NCBI RefSeq assembly: GCF_900230195.1
Contig: NZ_OCNE01000009.1
Coordinates: forward strand, 1 to 64,000
Origin: Streptomyces zhaozhouensis
Lineage (GTDB): Bacteria; Actinomycetota; Actinomycetes; Streptomycetales; Streptomycetaceae
Length of the DNA stretch: 64,000 nucleotides
Direction: 5' to 3'
The position numbers and the translations under genes were made by a program. The notes below the pieces were generated by a model. That model was not told the DNA's origin and made no database searches. It saw only the letters and a program-made list of their open reading frames with translations. Below, piece after piece: positions 17,906-29,057 of this stretch (positions within the stretch are counted from its first letter, which is position 1; the number at the start of each line of letters is the position of its first letter).

Positions 17906-19303
17906 ATGGCTCGAAAAAGTGACCGTCCGGCGTACCGCTGCACCGAGTGCGGCTGGTCCACGGGGAAGTGGCTGGGCCGCTGCCCCGAGTGCCACGCCTG
18001 GGGCACGGTCGAGGAGGTCGGCGGCACGCCCGCCGTGCGCACGGTCCCGGCGGCGCGCGTCGCCTCACCCGCGCTCCCCATCGGGCAGGTGGACGGCGCG
18101 GCGGTCACGGCCAGGAGCACCGGCGTGCCCGAGCTGGACCGGGTGCTCGGCGGCGGTCTGGTGCCGGGCGCCGTGGTGCTGCTGGCCGGCGAGCCGGGCG
18201 TGGGGAAGTCCACGCTGCTGCTGGACGTCGCGGCCAAGGCTGCCTCGCAGCCCCGCCCGACGCTCTACATCACGGGCGAGGAGTCGGCCGGCCAGGTGCG
18301 GATGCGGGCGGACCGCATCGGGGCGCTCGACGACCACCTGTACCTCGCGGCGGAGACGGACCTGGGCTCGGTGCTCGGCCAGTTGGACGCGGTCAGGCCC
18401 GGCCTGCTGGTGCTGGACTCGGTGCAGACCGTCGCCTCCGCCGAGGTGGACGGCGCGCCGGGCGGGGTGGCGCAGGTGCGGGAGGTCGCGGGGGCGCTGA
18501 TCCGCGCGTCCAAGGAGCGCGGGATGTCCACGGTCCTGGTGGGCCATGTGACGAAGGACGGCGCCATCGCCGGCCCCCGGCTGCTGGAGCACCTGGTGGA
18601 TGTCGTGCTCCACTTCGAGGGCGACCGGCACGCCAGGCTCCGCCTGGTGCGCGGGGTGAAGAACCGCTACGGAGCGACGGACGAGGTCGGCTGCTTCGAG
18701 CTGCACGACGAGGGCATCACCTCGCTCGCCGACCCCTCGGGCCTCTTCCTCACCCGCAGGGACGAGCCGGTCCCCGGCACCTGCCTGACGGTCACCCTGG
18801 AGGGCCGTCGGCCGCTGGTCGCCGAGGTCCAGTCGCTGACGGTCGACAGCCAGATCCCCTCCCCCCGGCGCACCACCTCCGGCCTGGAGACCTCGCGGGT
18901 GTCGATGATGCTCGCCGTCCTGGAGCAGCGCGGCCAGATATCGGCCCTGGGGAAGAACGACATCTACACGGCCACGGTCGGTGGCGTGCGGCTCTCCGAG
19001 CCGGCGGCGGACCTCGCGGTCGCCCTCGCCCTGGCCAGCGCCGCCAGCGACACCCCCCTCCCGAAGAATCTGGTGGCCATCGGCGAGGTCGGGCTCGCCG
19101 GCGAGGTGCGCCGGGTCACCGGTGTGCAGCGGCGGCTGGCCGAGGCTTCGAGACTGGGCTTCTCGCACGCCCTGGTGCCGGTCGACTCGGGCGAGGCGCC
19201 CCCCGGGATGCGGGTGCTTGAGGTCGCCGATATCGGGGAGGCGCTGGGTGTGCTCCCGGCGTATCGGGCGGAGTCCGCCGGGCGGCAGAGGGCACGCCGG
19301 TAG
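17906..19303 (+). CDS. radA: DNA repair protein RadA
   Basis: 465 residues. The N-terminal zinc finger is CTECGWSTGKWLGRCPEC. The RecA-like ATPase has Walker A GEPGVGKSTLL (about 94-104) and the RadA-specific KNRYG motif (a Phe-to-Tyr variant of KNRFG), and a Lon-like C-terminal domain follows. RadA promotes branch migration during recombination. It is followed 42 bases later by disA, and in other bacteria RadA interacts with and restrains DisA, so the pairing is meaningful. Confidence 0.97.
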   Translation: MARKSDRPAYRCTECGWSTGKWLGRCPECHAWGTVEEVGGTPAVRTVPAARVASPALPIGQVDGAAVTARSTGVPELDRVLGGGLVPGAVVLLAGEPGVGKSTLLLDVAAKAASQPRPTLYITGEESAGQVRMRADRIGALDDHLYLAAETDLGSVLGQLDAVRPGLLVLDSVQTVASAEVDGAPGGVAQVREVAGALIRASKERGMSTVLVGHVTKDGAIAGPRLLEHLVDVVLHFEGDRHARLRLVRGVKNRYGATDEVGCFELHDEGITSLADPSGLFLTRRDEPVPGTCLTVTLEGRRPLVAEVQSLTVDSQIPSPRRTTSGLETSRVSMMLAVLEQRGQISALGKNDIYTATVGGVRLSEPAADLAVALALASAASDTPLPKNLVAIGEVGLAGEVRRVTGVQRRLAEASRLGFSHALVPVDSGEAPPGMRVLEVADIGEALGVLPAYRAESAGRQRARR

Positions 19304-19306
19304 ACT
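19301..19306 (+). promoter_or_regulatory. disA: Candidate disA promoter -10 box overlapping the radA stop
   Basis: TAGACT overlaps the radA stop codon and would give a roughly 33-base leader ending in the strong ribosome binding site GGAGGAG before the disA ATG. No convincing -35 box is seen; read-through from radA is also possible. Confidence 0.35.
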
Positions 19307-19345
19307 CGGCGGCTCAGATCGCGGTTTCGTCCCCCGGAGGAGTGC

Positions 19346-20470
19346 ATGGCAGCCAGCGACCGGCCGGCGAGTCCCGGCAGGGCCGTGGGTGGCTCGGGAG
19401 CGGACAGCCTGCTGCGCGCCGCGCTCAGCGCGGTAGCCCCCGGCACCCAGCTGCGGGACGGCCTGGAGCGCATCCTCCGGGGCAGCACGGGCGGTCTCAT
19501 CGTGCTCGGAGTCGACCGCACGGTCGAGTCGCTGTGCACCGGCGGCTTCGTGCTGGACGTCGAGTTCACCGCGACCCGGCTGCGCGAGCTGTGCAAGCTC
19601 GACGGCGCGGTGATCGTGGACCGGGACATCTCCCGCATCGTGCGCGCCGGCGTGCAGCTGGTGCCCGACCCGAGCATCCCGACCGAGGAGACCGGCACCC
19701 GGCACCGCACCGCGCAGCGGGTCTCCCTGCAGACGGGCTTCCCCGTCGTCTCGGTGAGCCAGTCGATGCGGCTGGTCGCGCTCTACCTCGACGGCCAGCG
19801 GCGGGTGCTGGAGGACTCCGGCGCGATCCTCTCCCGCGCCAACCAGGCGCTGGCCACGCTGGAGCGGTACAAGCTGCGGCTCGACGAGGTCGCCGGCACG
19901 CTCTCCGCCCTGGAGATCGAGGACCTGGTCACCGTCCGGGACGTGGCGGCCGTGGCGCAGCGGCTGGAGATGGTCCGCAGGATCGCCGTCGAGATCGCCG
20001 AGTACGTGGTGGAGCTGGGCACCGACGGACGGCTGCTCTCGCTCCAGCTGGACGAGCTGATCGCCGGCGTCGAGCCGGAGCGCCAGCTGATCGTCCGCGA
20101 CTACCTCCCGGACGCCGCGGGCAAGCGCTCCCGCAAGGTCGGCACCGCGCTCGCCGAGCTGGACGGCCTCGGCCACTCCGAGCTGCTCGAACTGGCCCTG
20201 GTGGCCAGGGCCCTGGGCTACAGCGTGGCCCCCGACTCCCTGGACACGGCGGTCTCCCCCCGCGGCTTCCGGCTGCTGGCGAAGATCCCCCGGCTCCCCG
20301 GCCTGGTCATCGACCGACTGGTCGACCACTTCGGCGGCCTCCAGAAGCTGCTGGCGGCCAGCGTCGACGACCTCCAGGCCGTGGACGGCGTCGGCGAGAC
20401 CCGGGCCCGCTCCGTCCGCGAGGGCCTCTCCCGCCTGGCCGAGTCCTCGATCCTCGAACGCTACGTCTGA
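19346..20470 (+). CDS. disA: Diadenylate cyclase DisA (c-di-AMP synthase, DNA integrity scanner)
   Basis: 374 residues. The N-terminal cyclase domain has the catalytic motifs LDGAVIVD (DGA) and GTRHRTAQ (RHR). A helical linker (about 150-290) and a C-terminal helix-hairpin-helix DNA-binding domain (about 310-374, [16 protein letters not shown]) follow. It makes c-di-AMP from two ATP; in streptomycetes c-di-AMP affects osmotic balance and development. The ribosome binding site GGAGGAG supports the start. Confidence 0.97.
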   Translation: MAASDRPASPGRAVGGSGADSLLRAALSAVAPGTQLRDGLERILRGSTGGLIVLGVDRTVESLCTGGFVLDVEFTATRLRELCKLDGAVIVDRDISRIVRAGVQLVPDPSIPTEETGTRHRTAQRVSLQTGFPVVSVSQSMRLVALYLDGQRRVLEDSGAILSRANQALATLERYKLRLDEVAGTLSALEIEDLVTVRDVAAVAQRLEMVRRIAVEIAEYVVELGTDGRLLSLQLDELIAGVEPERQLIVRDYLPDAAGKRSRKVGTALAELDGLGHSELLELALVARALGYSVAPDSLDTAVSPRGFRLLAKIPRLPGLVIDRLVDHFGGLQKLLAASVDDLQAVDGVGETRARSVREGLSRLAESSILERYV

Positions 20471-20570
20471 CCCGCACCGGGGGGAGGGCCGGACCGGCCG
20501 ACCCCCGACGACGCACCGCCCTCTCCCGCAGCCGGCAGCGACGAACCACGCGCCGCCGCGACGTAGCCGG

Positions 20571-20619
20571 ACGGTCCGGGGCGCACAAGGCACCGCACAC
20601 CCCGGCGCATCCGGACCGT
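20571..20619. terminator. Candidate terminator between disA and the convergent membrane gene
   Basis: ACGGTCCGG (20571-20579) and CCGGACCGT (20611-20619) are exact complements with a 31-base loop. The arms lie between converging genes. The rest of the gap 20471-20667 is GC-rich with no gene. Confidence 0.4.
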
Positions 20620-20667
20620 TCCCCGCCCAGAGCCCCGCCGGCAGGCGGCAGGCGGCGGCCCGAGGGC

Positions 20668-21483
20668 CTAGTCCTCGGCGAGCCGGAAGGACGTCTGGGT
20701 GACCGGGTGGCCGGAGAGCTGGGCCTCGGCGAGGTAGGTGCCGGGCGAGGCGGCGGGGCCGGGATCGGCGTCGCAGTCGGCCGACGAGTGCCGCAGGTCC
20801 CAGATGATCGTGTGGTCGGCGGTGCCGCCGGCGGAGACCGCCGTGGGCGAGGAGGCCGGGGTCTCGGGGCAGTCGGCGGAGGACCAGATCTCGTCGCCCG
20901 CGTCGTCGACGAGCGAGATCGTCAACGCGTCGTGGCCGAAGTCGACCCGGCAGGACGCCGCGCCGGTGTTCTCAGCCGTGAACCGCAGTTCGGGTTCCTC
21001 GCCCGGGGAGTAGTCGTTGGCGTCGCTGCGCAGCGAGAGCGTCAGTTCGCTCTCCAGGCATCCGGGAAGCCCCCCGGCCCCGCCGCCCCCGCCGCCGGAG
21101 TCGCCGCCGCTCTCGGAGCCGTCACCGCCCGCGCTATCGCTGTTCCCGCCGTCGTCCTGCCCCTCGGAGCCACCAGAACCGTCCGAGTCGGCCGAGCCGC
21201 CGTCGTCCCCTTCTTCGTCGCCCTCGTCCCCGTCACCGTCGTCCTCGCGGCCGCCGGGGCGTTCCTCGATCAGCGACTCCGAGGGCGTCGGCCCCGGGGT
21301 GATCGAGTCGGCCGGGCCCTTGCCGTCGTCCTGGCCGGAGGCGTTGGAGCTTCCGCCGCCCGTCGAACGCACCGCCCAGAAGACAAGCAGCAGCACCACG
21401 GCGAGCACGCACGCCATCACGGCCCTGCGGCGCCAGTAGATGGCGGAGGGCAACGGGCCGACCGGAGTTCGCAGTGATCCCAC
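20668..21483 (-). CDS. Membrane-anchored surface protein with acidic low-complexity linker
   Basis: 271 residues. A short basic N-terminus is followed by one membrane segment (about 21-38, AVMACVLAVVLLLVFWAV). Next comes a long Gly/Ser/Asp/Glu-rich linker (about 42-135) that is probably disordered. The C-terminal globular domain (about 138-271) has the look of an Ig-like beta sandwich (LTLSLRSDANDYSPGEEPEL, FTAENTGAASCRVDFG) and four cysteines that could form two disulfides. Its position between disA and mutY is the only functional clue. Confidence 0.8.
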   Translation of the reverse strand: MGSLRTPVGPLPSAIYWRRRAVMACVLAVVLLLVFWAVRSTGGGSSNASGQDDGKGPADSITPGPTPSESLIEERPGGREDDGDGDEGDEEGDDGGSADSDGSGGSEGQDDGGNSDSAGGDGSESGGDSGGGGGGAGGLPGCLESELTLSLRSDANDYSPGEEPELRFTAENTGAASCRVDFGHDALTISLVDDAGDEIWSSADCPETPASSPTAVSAGGTADHTIIWDLRHSSADCDADPGPAASPGTYLAEAQLSGHPVTQTSFRLAED

Positions 21484-21617
21484 GCGGAAACCTTACGAGA
21501 CTTCGGCCACACCCGAATGACCCACCCTCGGCTTGCCAGGACACCGTTCCGTATCAACACGCGCGAGGCGCGGGCCGCTTTGTGCCGTGGCCGGGCCGTG
21601 CCAGGATCGCCCTTGCC

Positions 21618-22550
21618 ATGACTGCGACGACTGCGACTGACACAGCCCAGGGCGAGGCGTCCTCCGGGACCGACCCCGACGCCCTGCACGCGCCGGTGAT
21701 CGAGTGGTTCCACCACAACGCCCGTGACCTGCCCTGGCGACGGCCCGAGGCCGGTGCGTGGGGCGTCATGGTGAGCGAGTTCATGCTTCAACAGACGCCG
21801 GTCAGCCGCGTGCTGCCGGTCTACGAGGAGTGGCTGCGCCGCTGGCCGCGCCCGGCCGACCTGGCGGCGGAGCCGTCGGGCGAGGCCGTCCGCGCCTGGG
21901 GACGCCTGGGCTACCCGCGCCGCGCGCTGCGGCTGCACGGGGCGGCGGCGGCCATAGCGGAACGGCACGGCGGCGAGGTGCCGACCGACCACCACCAGCT
22001 GCTGGCGCTGCCCGGCGTGGGCGAGTACACGGCGGCCGCCGTCGCCTCGTTCGCCTACGGCCAGCGGCACGCGGTGCTGGACACCAACGTGCGCCGGGTC
22101 TTCGCCCGTGCCGTCTCGGGCACCGAGTACCCGCCGAACGCCACGACCGCGGCCGAACGCAAGCTCGCCAGGCTGCTGCTGCCCGAGGAGCCGAAGACGG
22201 CGGCCCGTTGGGCGGCGGCCACCATGGAGCTGGGCGCGCTGCTGTGCACGGCGCGCACGCCGGACTGCGGGCGCTGCCCGATCCTGGAGCAGTGCGCCTG
22301 GCGCCGCGCGGGCTCGCCGGCGCACCAGGGCCCGCCGCGGCGCGCCCAGACGTATGTGGGCACCGACCGCCAGGTGCGCGGCAAGCTGCTCGCCGTCCTG
22401 CGGGAGCTGCCGGGGCCCGTGCCCCGCGCGGCGCTGGACCGGGTCTGGCACGACCCGGAGCAGCGCTCCCGCGCGCTGGGCGGGCTGCTCAGCGACGGGC
22501 TGGTCGAACGGCTCCCCGACGGGCGCTACCGCCTCCCCGGCAGCTCCTGA
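21618..22550 (+). CDS. mutY: A/G-specific adenine glycosylase MutY
   Basis: Removes adenine mispaired with 8-oxoguanine. The 310-residue product has the catalytic-site region SEFMLQQTPVSRV, helix-hairpin-helix LPGVGEYTAAAV with the following catalytic-loop Asp (VLDTNVRR), and the 4Fe-4S ligand set C-x6-C-x2-C-x5-C (LCTARTPDCGRCPILEQC). The C-terminal NUDIX-like 8-oxoG-recognition domain of E. coli MutY is missing, replaced by a short winged-helix-like tail. The start is set at the ATG at 21618; the longer frame upstream has no family similarity. Confidence 0.95.
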   Translation: MTATTATDTAQGEASSGTDPDALHAPVIEWFHHNARDLPWRRPEAGAWGVMVSEFMLQQTPVSRVLPVYEEWLRRWPRPADLAAEPSGEAVRAWGRLGYPRRALRLHGAAAAIAERHGGEVPTDHHQLLALPGVGEYTAAAVASFAYGQRHAVLDTNVRRVFARAVSGTEYPPNATTAAERKLARLLLPEEPKTAARWAAATMELGALLCTARTPDCGRCPILEQCAWRRAGSPAHQGPPRRAQTYVGTDRQVRGKLLAVLRELPGPVPRAALDRVWHDPEQRSRALGGLLSDGLVERLPDGRYRLPGSS

Positions 22551-22562
22551 CGGCGACGGCGA

Positions 22563-22594
22563 ACGGCGGCGGCGAACGGGAGCACCGCCGCCGT
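22563..22594. terminator. Hairpin between convergent mutY and acetyltransferase genes
   Basis: ACGGCGGCGG (22563-22572) pairs perfectly with CCGCCGCCGT (22585-22594) over a 12-base loop, directly after mutY. Confidence 0.55.
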
Positions 22595-22629
22595 ACGCCG
22601 TGCACGCTCCCCCGAGCCTCCTAAGCCGC

Positions 22630-23085
22630 CTAAGCCCCCGAGGGCTCCTCCGCCGGCGCGAAGTCCCAGACGGGCACCTGGCAGAGCTCCTCCGTCCGGC
22701 CGCCCGCGGAGCGGTAGGTCGCCAGGGCCGCCTCGTTGTCCGCGTCGACCGGGACCCACATCCCGTAGCAGCCGTGGGCCCGCGCCAGCTGGCCCAGGGC
22801 GTCCACCAGGCCCCTGCCTATGCCCCGGCGGCGGTGGGACTCCGCGACGCACAGCTCGTAGAGCATCATCTCGGTGCCCTTGTCCGGGTGCGTCATCTGG
22901 ACGCCCGACGCCATCCCCACCGGGCCCTCGGCATCGGTGGCCCGCGCCAGCAGCAGGTGGTGGCCCGGCGAGGCGAGGAACCGCTCCGCCCACTCCCGAC
23001 GGGCCGGCCCGTCATAGAGGGCCTCGGCGCCCATCACCTCCTCGACCGTCTCGGCCTCGACGATCAACCAGTCACGCTCCGCCAT
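22630..23085 (-). CDS. GNAT-family N-acetyltransferase
   Basis: 151 residues with the acetyl-CoA-binding motif ESHRRRGIGRGLVDAL (R/Q-x-x-G-x-G). Preceding strands LYELCVAE and the C-terminal region WVPVDADNEAALATYRSAG are typical of GNATs. Substrate unknown. A GGGAGGAG ribosome binding site precedes the ATG. It is separated by 53 bases from tag on the same strand, so co-transcription is possible. Confidence 0.9.
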   Translation of the reverse strand: MAERDWLIVEAETVEEVMGAEALYDGPARREWAERFLASPGHHLLLARATDAEGPVGMASGVQMTHPDKGTEMMLYELCVAESHRRRGIGRGLVDALGQLARAHGCYGMWVPVDADNEAALATYRSAGGRTEELCQVPVWDFAPAEEPSGA

Positions 23086-23138
23086 GTGGCTCGACTCCTC
23101 CCTCTCTCAGCTGACCGCATCCCCCGCCGGGCGTCCCG

Positions 23139-23723
23139 TCACTCTCCCCTGGCGTGACACTCCCGCAGATGATCGTTGACCAGACCGCACGCCTGCATCA
23201 GCGCGTACGCCGTGGTGGGCCCGACGAAGCGGATGCCGCGGCGCTTCAGCTCCTTGGCCAGGGCGACGGACTCCGGCGTGGTGGCCGGCACGTCGGCCAG
23301 GCTCAGCGGCGCCTGACGGGCCGCGTGGTCGGGGGCGAACGACCAGACCAGCTCCGTCAGCTCCCCCTCGGACCAGCCGGCGAGCGCCCGCGCGTTCGCC
23401 AGCGTGGCGTCGATCTTCCGTCGGTTGCGGATGATGCCGGTGTCGGCGAGCAGCCGCTCGGCGTCCCGCTCCGTGAACCCGGCCACCGCCGCGATCTCGA
23501 AGCCTGCGAACGCCGCCCTGAACCCCGGCCGCCGCCGCAGGATGGTCAGCCAGGAGAGCCCGGACTGGAACGCCTCCAGGGAGATCCGCTCGAAGAGCGC
23601 GTCGTCCCCCCGGACCGGACGCCCCCACTCCTCGTCGTGATAGACCCGGTACTCCTCGGGCGTGCACCCCCAGGGGCAGCGCGCCAGCCCGTCGGCTCCG
23701 GTGACGACCCGCTTCTCAGTCAT
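23139..23723 (-). CDS. tag: DNA-3-methyladenine glycosylase I
   Basis: 194 residues. It excises 3-methyladenine from alkylated DNA. The Tag zinc ligands are visible: the N-terminal Cys of RCPWG, the His of YHDEEW, and the C-terminal pair in NDHLRECHA (H-x3-C). The helix-hairpin-helix core with WLTILRRR is present. The start MTEKRVV at 23723 is preferred over a longer frame that has no conserved residues. With mutY and radA it adds to a DNA-maintenance neighbourhood. Confidence 0.94.
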   Translation of the reverse strand: MTEKRVVTGADGLARCPWGCTPEEYRVYHDEEWGRPVRGDDALFERISLEAFQSGLSWLTILRRRPGFRAAFAGFEIAAVAGFTERDAERLLADTGIIRNRRKIDATLANARALAGWSEGELTELVWSFAPDHAARQAPLSLADVPATTPESVALAKELKRRGIRFVGPTTAYALMQACGLVNDHLRECHARGE

Positions 23724-23795
23724 GCGGGCAGTCTGCCGCAGCCCACTGACAGTCGACCCGAACGGCCTCACCCACCCACCCGCCGGGGGCCGCCG

Positions 23796-24032
23796 CTAAG
23801 GCGACTCGCGCAGGTAGAGCGCCCCGCAGGTGTGGCAGAACGGTTCCGGGGTCCGTCCCCACTCGGCCTCGGAGAGGCCCCTGGCGTCGGGGCGCAGCAC
23901 CCGGCCGCACATCGCCTCTTCCTCGCCGGGCCGCACCATGTGCCACGTCTTCACGGGCCAGGCGCCGGCGGGTCCGCCCGCCTCGTCGGCCTCGTCGACC
24001 TCGGCGTACTCGGCCCGCATCTCGTGCCGCAT
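23796..24032 (-). CDS. Small zinc-ribbon-like protein
   Basis: 78 residues from the ATG at 24032, which has an excellent ribosome binding site (GGGAGGAG). The acidic N-terminal half is followed by WHMVRPGEEEAMCGRVL and a terminal PFCHTCGALYLRES. The three cysteines and nearby histidines look like a small zinc-binding ribbon. Function unknown; it is probably its own short transcript, since a strong terminator separates it from clpC. Confidence 0.75.
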   Translation of the reverse strand: MRHEMRAEYAEVDEADEAGGPAGAWPVKTWHMVRPGEEEAMCGRVLRPDARGLSEAEWGRTPEPFCHTCGALYLRESP

Positions 24033-24141
24033 GGGCGTCGCTCCTCCCGGCGCTCGACGGTCGACCGGCTCGGCCAGACCCCGTACCCCCATCCTGGGCG
24101 GGATCGGCCCGGCCGGCGAGCGCAGCGGCCCGGAACGACGA

Positions 24142-24186
24142 ACGGACGGGTGCCCCGCGACCCGAAGGCCGGGGGCACCCGTCCGT
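24142..24186 (-). terminator. clpC: clpC terminator
   Basis: A perfect 15-base stem (ACGGACGGGTGCCCC at 24142-24156 with its complement at 24172-24186) around a 15-base loop starts 20 bases after the clpC stop codon. Confidence 0.8.
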
Positions 24187-24205
24187 GTCAGGACCGAGGA
24201 ACGCC

Positions 24206-26728
<2,523 letters not shown>

Positions 26729-26935
26729 CGATAATCGCTCCTCAGAGCGGTCAGGCAGTAAAGGGGTCGGTCCCCTCCCTGTCCTTCCGCAGCTTAGTCC
26801 CGCAACGGGGGACCGCTCATTCCGACTGTGTGGCTCCTGTCCCCGGCTCCGTGCCCCGAACAGGCGACAACAGCTCCAACCCGATAGTGCGAGACGATGT
26901 TCCCGCAGGCCACGACTGAGCGCCGAAGACGGCTA

Positions 26936-26949
26936 CGCCGTCGGCGAAC
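26936..26949 (-). promoter_or_regulatory. ClgR-type binding site upstream of clpC
   Basis: On the minus strand GTTCGCCGACGGCG matches the published ClgR consensus GTTCGC-Y-N4-GCG at every fixed position. It lies 208 bases before the clpC start. ClgR activates clp genes in Streptomyces, so this is its expected place. A CACTAT -10-like box follows at 26889-26884. Confidence 0.65.
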
Positions 26950-27151
26950 GCACCCCGGATAGCCGGTCGTGACCCACAATCCACCGCCCCCCTCATCCAT
27001 TAGGGACTTCCTACCCCCTAAGGCTGACACTCCATGCGGCCCGGTACCCCGACATCCGCTACAGGCGAACGCGAACACCCTGAGCGGCGGTACGCGGGCG
27101 CAGCGTCACCGGGGAGTTTCCCGGCCGGGAATCCGGCGCCGGACATGCCTC

Positions 27152-27176
27152 GGGGGGCCGCACGAGGCGGCCCCCC
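27152..27176 (-). terminator. Terminator downstream of lsr2
   Basis: GGGGGGCCGC and GCGGCCCCCC form a perfect 10-base stem around ACGAG, about 100 bases past the lsr2 stop codon. Confidence 0.65.
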
Positions 27177-27275
27177 GCACACGGGACCCGGCCTCCTCCC
27201 CCGCGCGCCGGCCGCGGGGACCGGTACGGGAGCACGGGAGACCGTCTGATGTCGGCAGGCCGACGAGGGAGCCCC

Positions 27276-27626
27276 TCAGACGCCGGCCTTCTCGTACGCC
27301 TCGCGGATGTTCGCGGGAACGCGACCCCGGTCATTGACCTCGAATCCGTTCTCCTTCGCCCACGCACGGATTTTCGCGGTGTCCTGGGTGGCGCCCCCGG
27401 CGGTCGCACCCGTCGCCGCTCCCCGGCCGCGCCCGCGCGCGGCACGGCCGCTGCCGGCCCGCCGACCCGCCTTGACATACGGGTCGAGGGCGTCGCGAAG
27501 CTTCTCGGCGTTTTCCGAGTTGAGGTCGATCTCGTAAGTCTTGCCGTCGAGGGCGAACGTAACTGTCTCGTCCGCCTCGCCCCCGCTGAGGTCATCGAGG
27601 AGAAGGACCTGAACCTTCTGTGCCAC
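27276..27626 (-). CDS. lsr2: Lsr2 nucleoid-associated protein
   Basis: 116 residues. The N-terminal dimerisation domain (1-55, VQVLLLDDLSGGEADETVTF) is followed by a Gly/Arg/Ala-rich linker and a C-terminal DNA-binding domain containing the RGR minor-groove hook (VNDRGRVPANI). Lsr2 silences AT-rich and horizontally acquired DNA in actinobacteria, a functional equivalent of H-NS. The GTG start at 27626 has a clear GAGGAG ribosome binding site. The upstream 27627-27785 gap is AT-rich for this genome, consistent with a promoter that Lsr2 could itself bind. Confidence 0.96.
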   Translation of the reverse strand: MAQKVQVLLLDDLSGGEADETVTFALDGKTYEIDLNSENAEKLRDALDPYVKAGRRAGSGRAARGRGRGAATGATAGGATQDTAKIRAWAKENGFEVNDRGRVPANIREAYEKAGV

Positions 27627-27785
27627 CGGGCTACTCCTCTTTCATAGTTCGGAATACCATTAGGACTGCGGATGTAATCAAACCGCCATTGCCGGGAAAA
27701 CACAAACCCCGGGCCCTGATTAGCCGGTGGCGCATATGACACGGCGGGACGATTCGGACATAACACTCGCCGCTCGTCACATGAA

Positions 27786-28304
27786 TCAGAGTTGCAGCAG
27801 CATCCGGCTGTTACCCAAAGTGTTGGGCTTCACCCGTTCCAGTCCCAGGAACTCGGCGACGCCCTCGTCATAGGAACGCAGCAGCTCGCTGTAGACATCC
27901 CCGTCGACCGGAGCGTCGCCGATCTCGACGAAGCCGTGCCGGGCGAAGAACTCGACTTCGAAGGTGAGGCAGAAAATTCGACGAACGCCGAGCCACCTGG
28001 CCGTCCCCAGCAGCTTCTCCAGCACCCGGCGGCCGACGCCGCGCCCGCGCACGGCCGGGTCGACGGCGAGGGTCCGCACCTCCGCCAGGTCCTCCCACAT
28101 GACGTGCAACGCGCCGCAGGCCACCACGGCCGCGTCCTCGTCGCGTTCGGCCACCCAGAACTCCTGGATGTCCTCATAAAGGGTCACCGTCGCCTTGTCC
28201 AGCAGGATGCCGCGCCGGGCGTACGCGTCGATGAGCCGGCGCACCTCCGCGACATCCGTAGTCCTGGCGCGGCGCACAGTGACTTCCGTTGGGTTTTCCG
28301 ACAC
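27786..28304 (-). CDS. argA: GNAT-type N-acetylglutamate synthase (amino-acid N-acetyltransferase)
   Basis: 172 residues. The motif VRGRGVGRRVLEKLL binds acetyl-CoA. The N-terminal RRARTTDVAEVRRLIDAYA and C-terminal CLTFEVEFFARHGF with YSELLRSYDEGVAEFL match the short, single-domain N-acetylglutamate synthases of actinobacteria, which start arginine synthesis. Ten bases separate it from the BlaI-type gene upstream, so the two are likely co-transcribed. The precise substrate is inferred from family resemblance. Confidence 0.8.
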   Translation of the reverse strand: MSENPTEVTVRRARTTDVAEVRRLIDAYARRGILLDKATVTLYEDIQEFWVAERDEDAAVVACGALHVMWEDLAEVRTLAVDPAVRGRGVGRRVLEKLLGTARWLGVRRIFCLTFEVEFFARHGFVEIGDAPVDGDVYSELLRSYDEGVAEFLGLERVKPNTLGNSRMLLQL

Positions 28305-28314
28305 AGCGGCGAGG

Positions 28315-28734
28315 TTATCGCCGGGGCTGGTCGCCGTCCTCTTCGGGGGAGGCCACCCGAACTCCGGCCACGTCGACCACCCGCAGGGCGCCGCGCAATG
28401 CCGCGACCTGCTCGGGGGACATCATGCCGAAGAAAGCGACGAGAGCGGCGGCCGGGTTGTCGCTCTCCGACCACGCGTCATTCATCAAAGCCGCCGAGTA
28501 GGCGGCCCGCGTGGAGACCGCCTCATAGCGATAGGCCCGGCCCTCCTGCTCGCGGCGGACCCAGCCCTTCTGATGCAGGTTGTCCAGAACCGTCATCACA
28601 GTCGTATAGGCGATCGAACGGTCCTGGCGCAGATCTTCGAGTACTTCTCGCACCGTGACCGGGCGGTTCCACTCCCACACGCGGGTCATCACCGCGTCTT
28701 CCAACTCTCCCAAAGGCCGAGGCACAGGAAGCAC
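28315..28734 (-). CDS. BlaI/MecI/CopY-family transcriptional repressor
   Basis: 139 residues with the family winged helix: LGELEDAVMTRVWEWNRPVT, VLEDLRQDRSIAYTTVMTVL and a basic wing KGWVRREQEGRAYRYEAV. A C-terminal dimerisation region follows. In other bacteria BlaI repressors are cleaved through an M56 peptidase partner; no such gene is adjacent here, so the signal is unknown. It lies just ahead of the acetyltransferase gene. Confidence 0.9.
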   Translation of the reverse strand: MLPVPRPLGELEDAVMTRVWEWNRPVTVREVLEDLRQDRSIAYTTVMTVLDNLHQKGWVRREQEGRAYRYEAVSTRAAYSAALMNDAWSESDNPAAALVAFFGMMSPEQVAALRGALRVVDVAGVRVASPEEDGDQPRR

Positions 28735-28795
28735 AATAGTGCCGCCGGGATAAAACGGGCGGCCCCGCGCCCCCGCCGTGCGGGGGTGGATCGGC

Positions 28796-28990
28796 TCAGT
28801 CGGAGGAACGCGCGGCCTCGCCCCGCTCGGGCTCGGCCTGCCGGGAGGCGGCCGTGGCGAGCGCGGCGTCGACGGCGGCGTCCTCCTTGTACTTGTTGGC
28901 GCCGCCCTGGCTGCGGACGATGGTGATGATCAGGAAGGTGAAGGCGACGGCCATCACCGTGGGGGCGAAGAGCGCGGCGACGTAGTCCAC
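28796..28990 (-). CDS. Small single-span membrane protein
   Basis: 64 residues from a GTG with a near-perfect AAGGAGG ribosome binding site. One membrane helix (about 8-26, FAPTVMAVAFTFLIITIV) is followed by a charged Ala/Glu-rich tail. Unknown function; it probably belongs to the cluster of small genes after coaX. Confidence 0.7.
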   Translation of the reverse strand: MDYVAALFAPTVMAVAFTFLIITIVRSQGGANKYKEDAAVDAALATAASRQAEPERGEAARSSD

Positions 28991-29057
28991 GGGAAGCGAC
29001 CTCCTTGGGGGCTGCTCGGGTGAGTCAGCCTACCGACCGCCCTGTGCCGGCTTCGCC

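Larger units (their letters stand above)
26729..27275. other. Gene-free clpC-lsr2 intergenic region
   Basis: These 547 bases hold no supported gene. They carry the clpC leader (about 150-200 bases), a ClgR-type site at 26936-26949, and the lsr2 terminator at 27152-27176. Short open frames here lack coding-type codon use and ribosome binding sites. Confidence 0.6.

Noticed and set aside
26794..27078. Open frame in the clpC upstream region
   Set aside because: It overlaps the ClgR-type site and shows no ribosome binding site or coding bias; treated as leader and promoter DNA.
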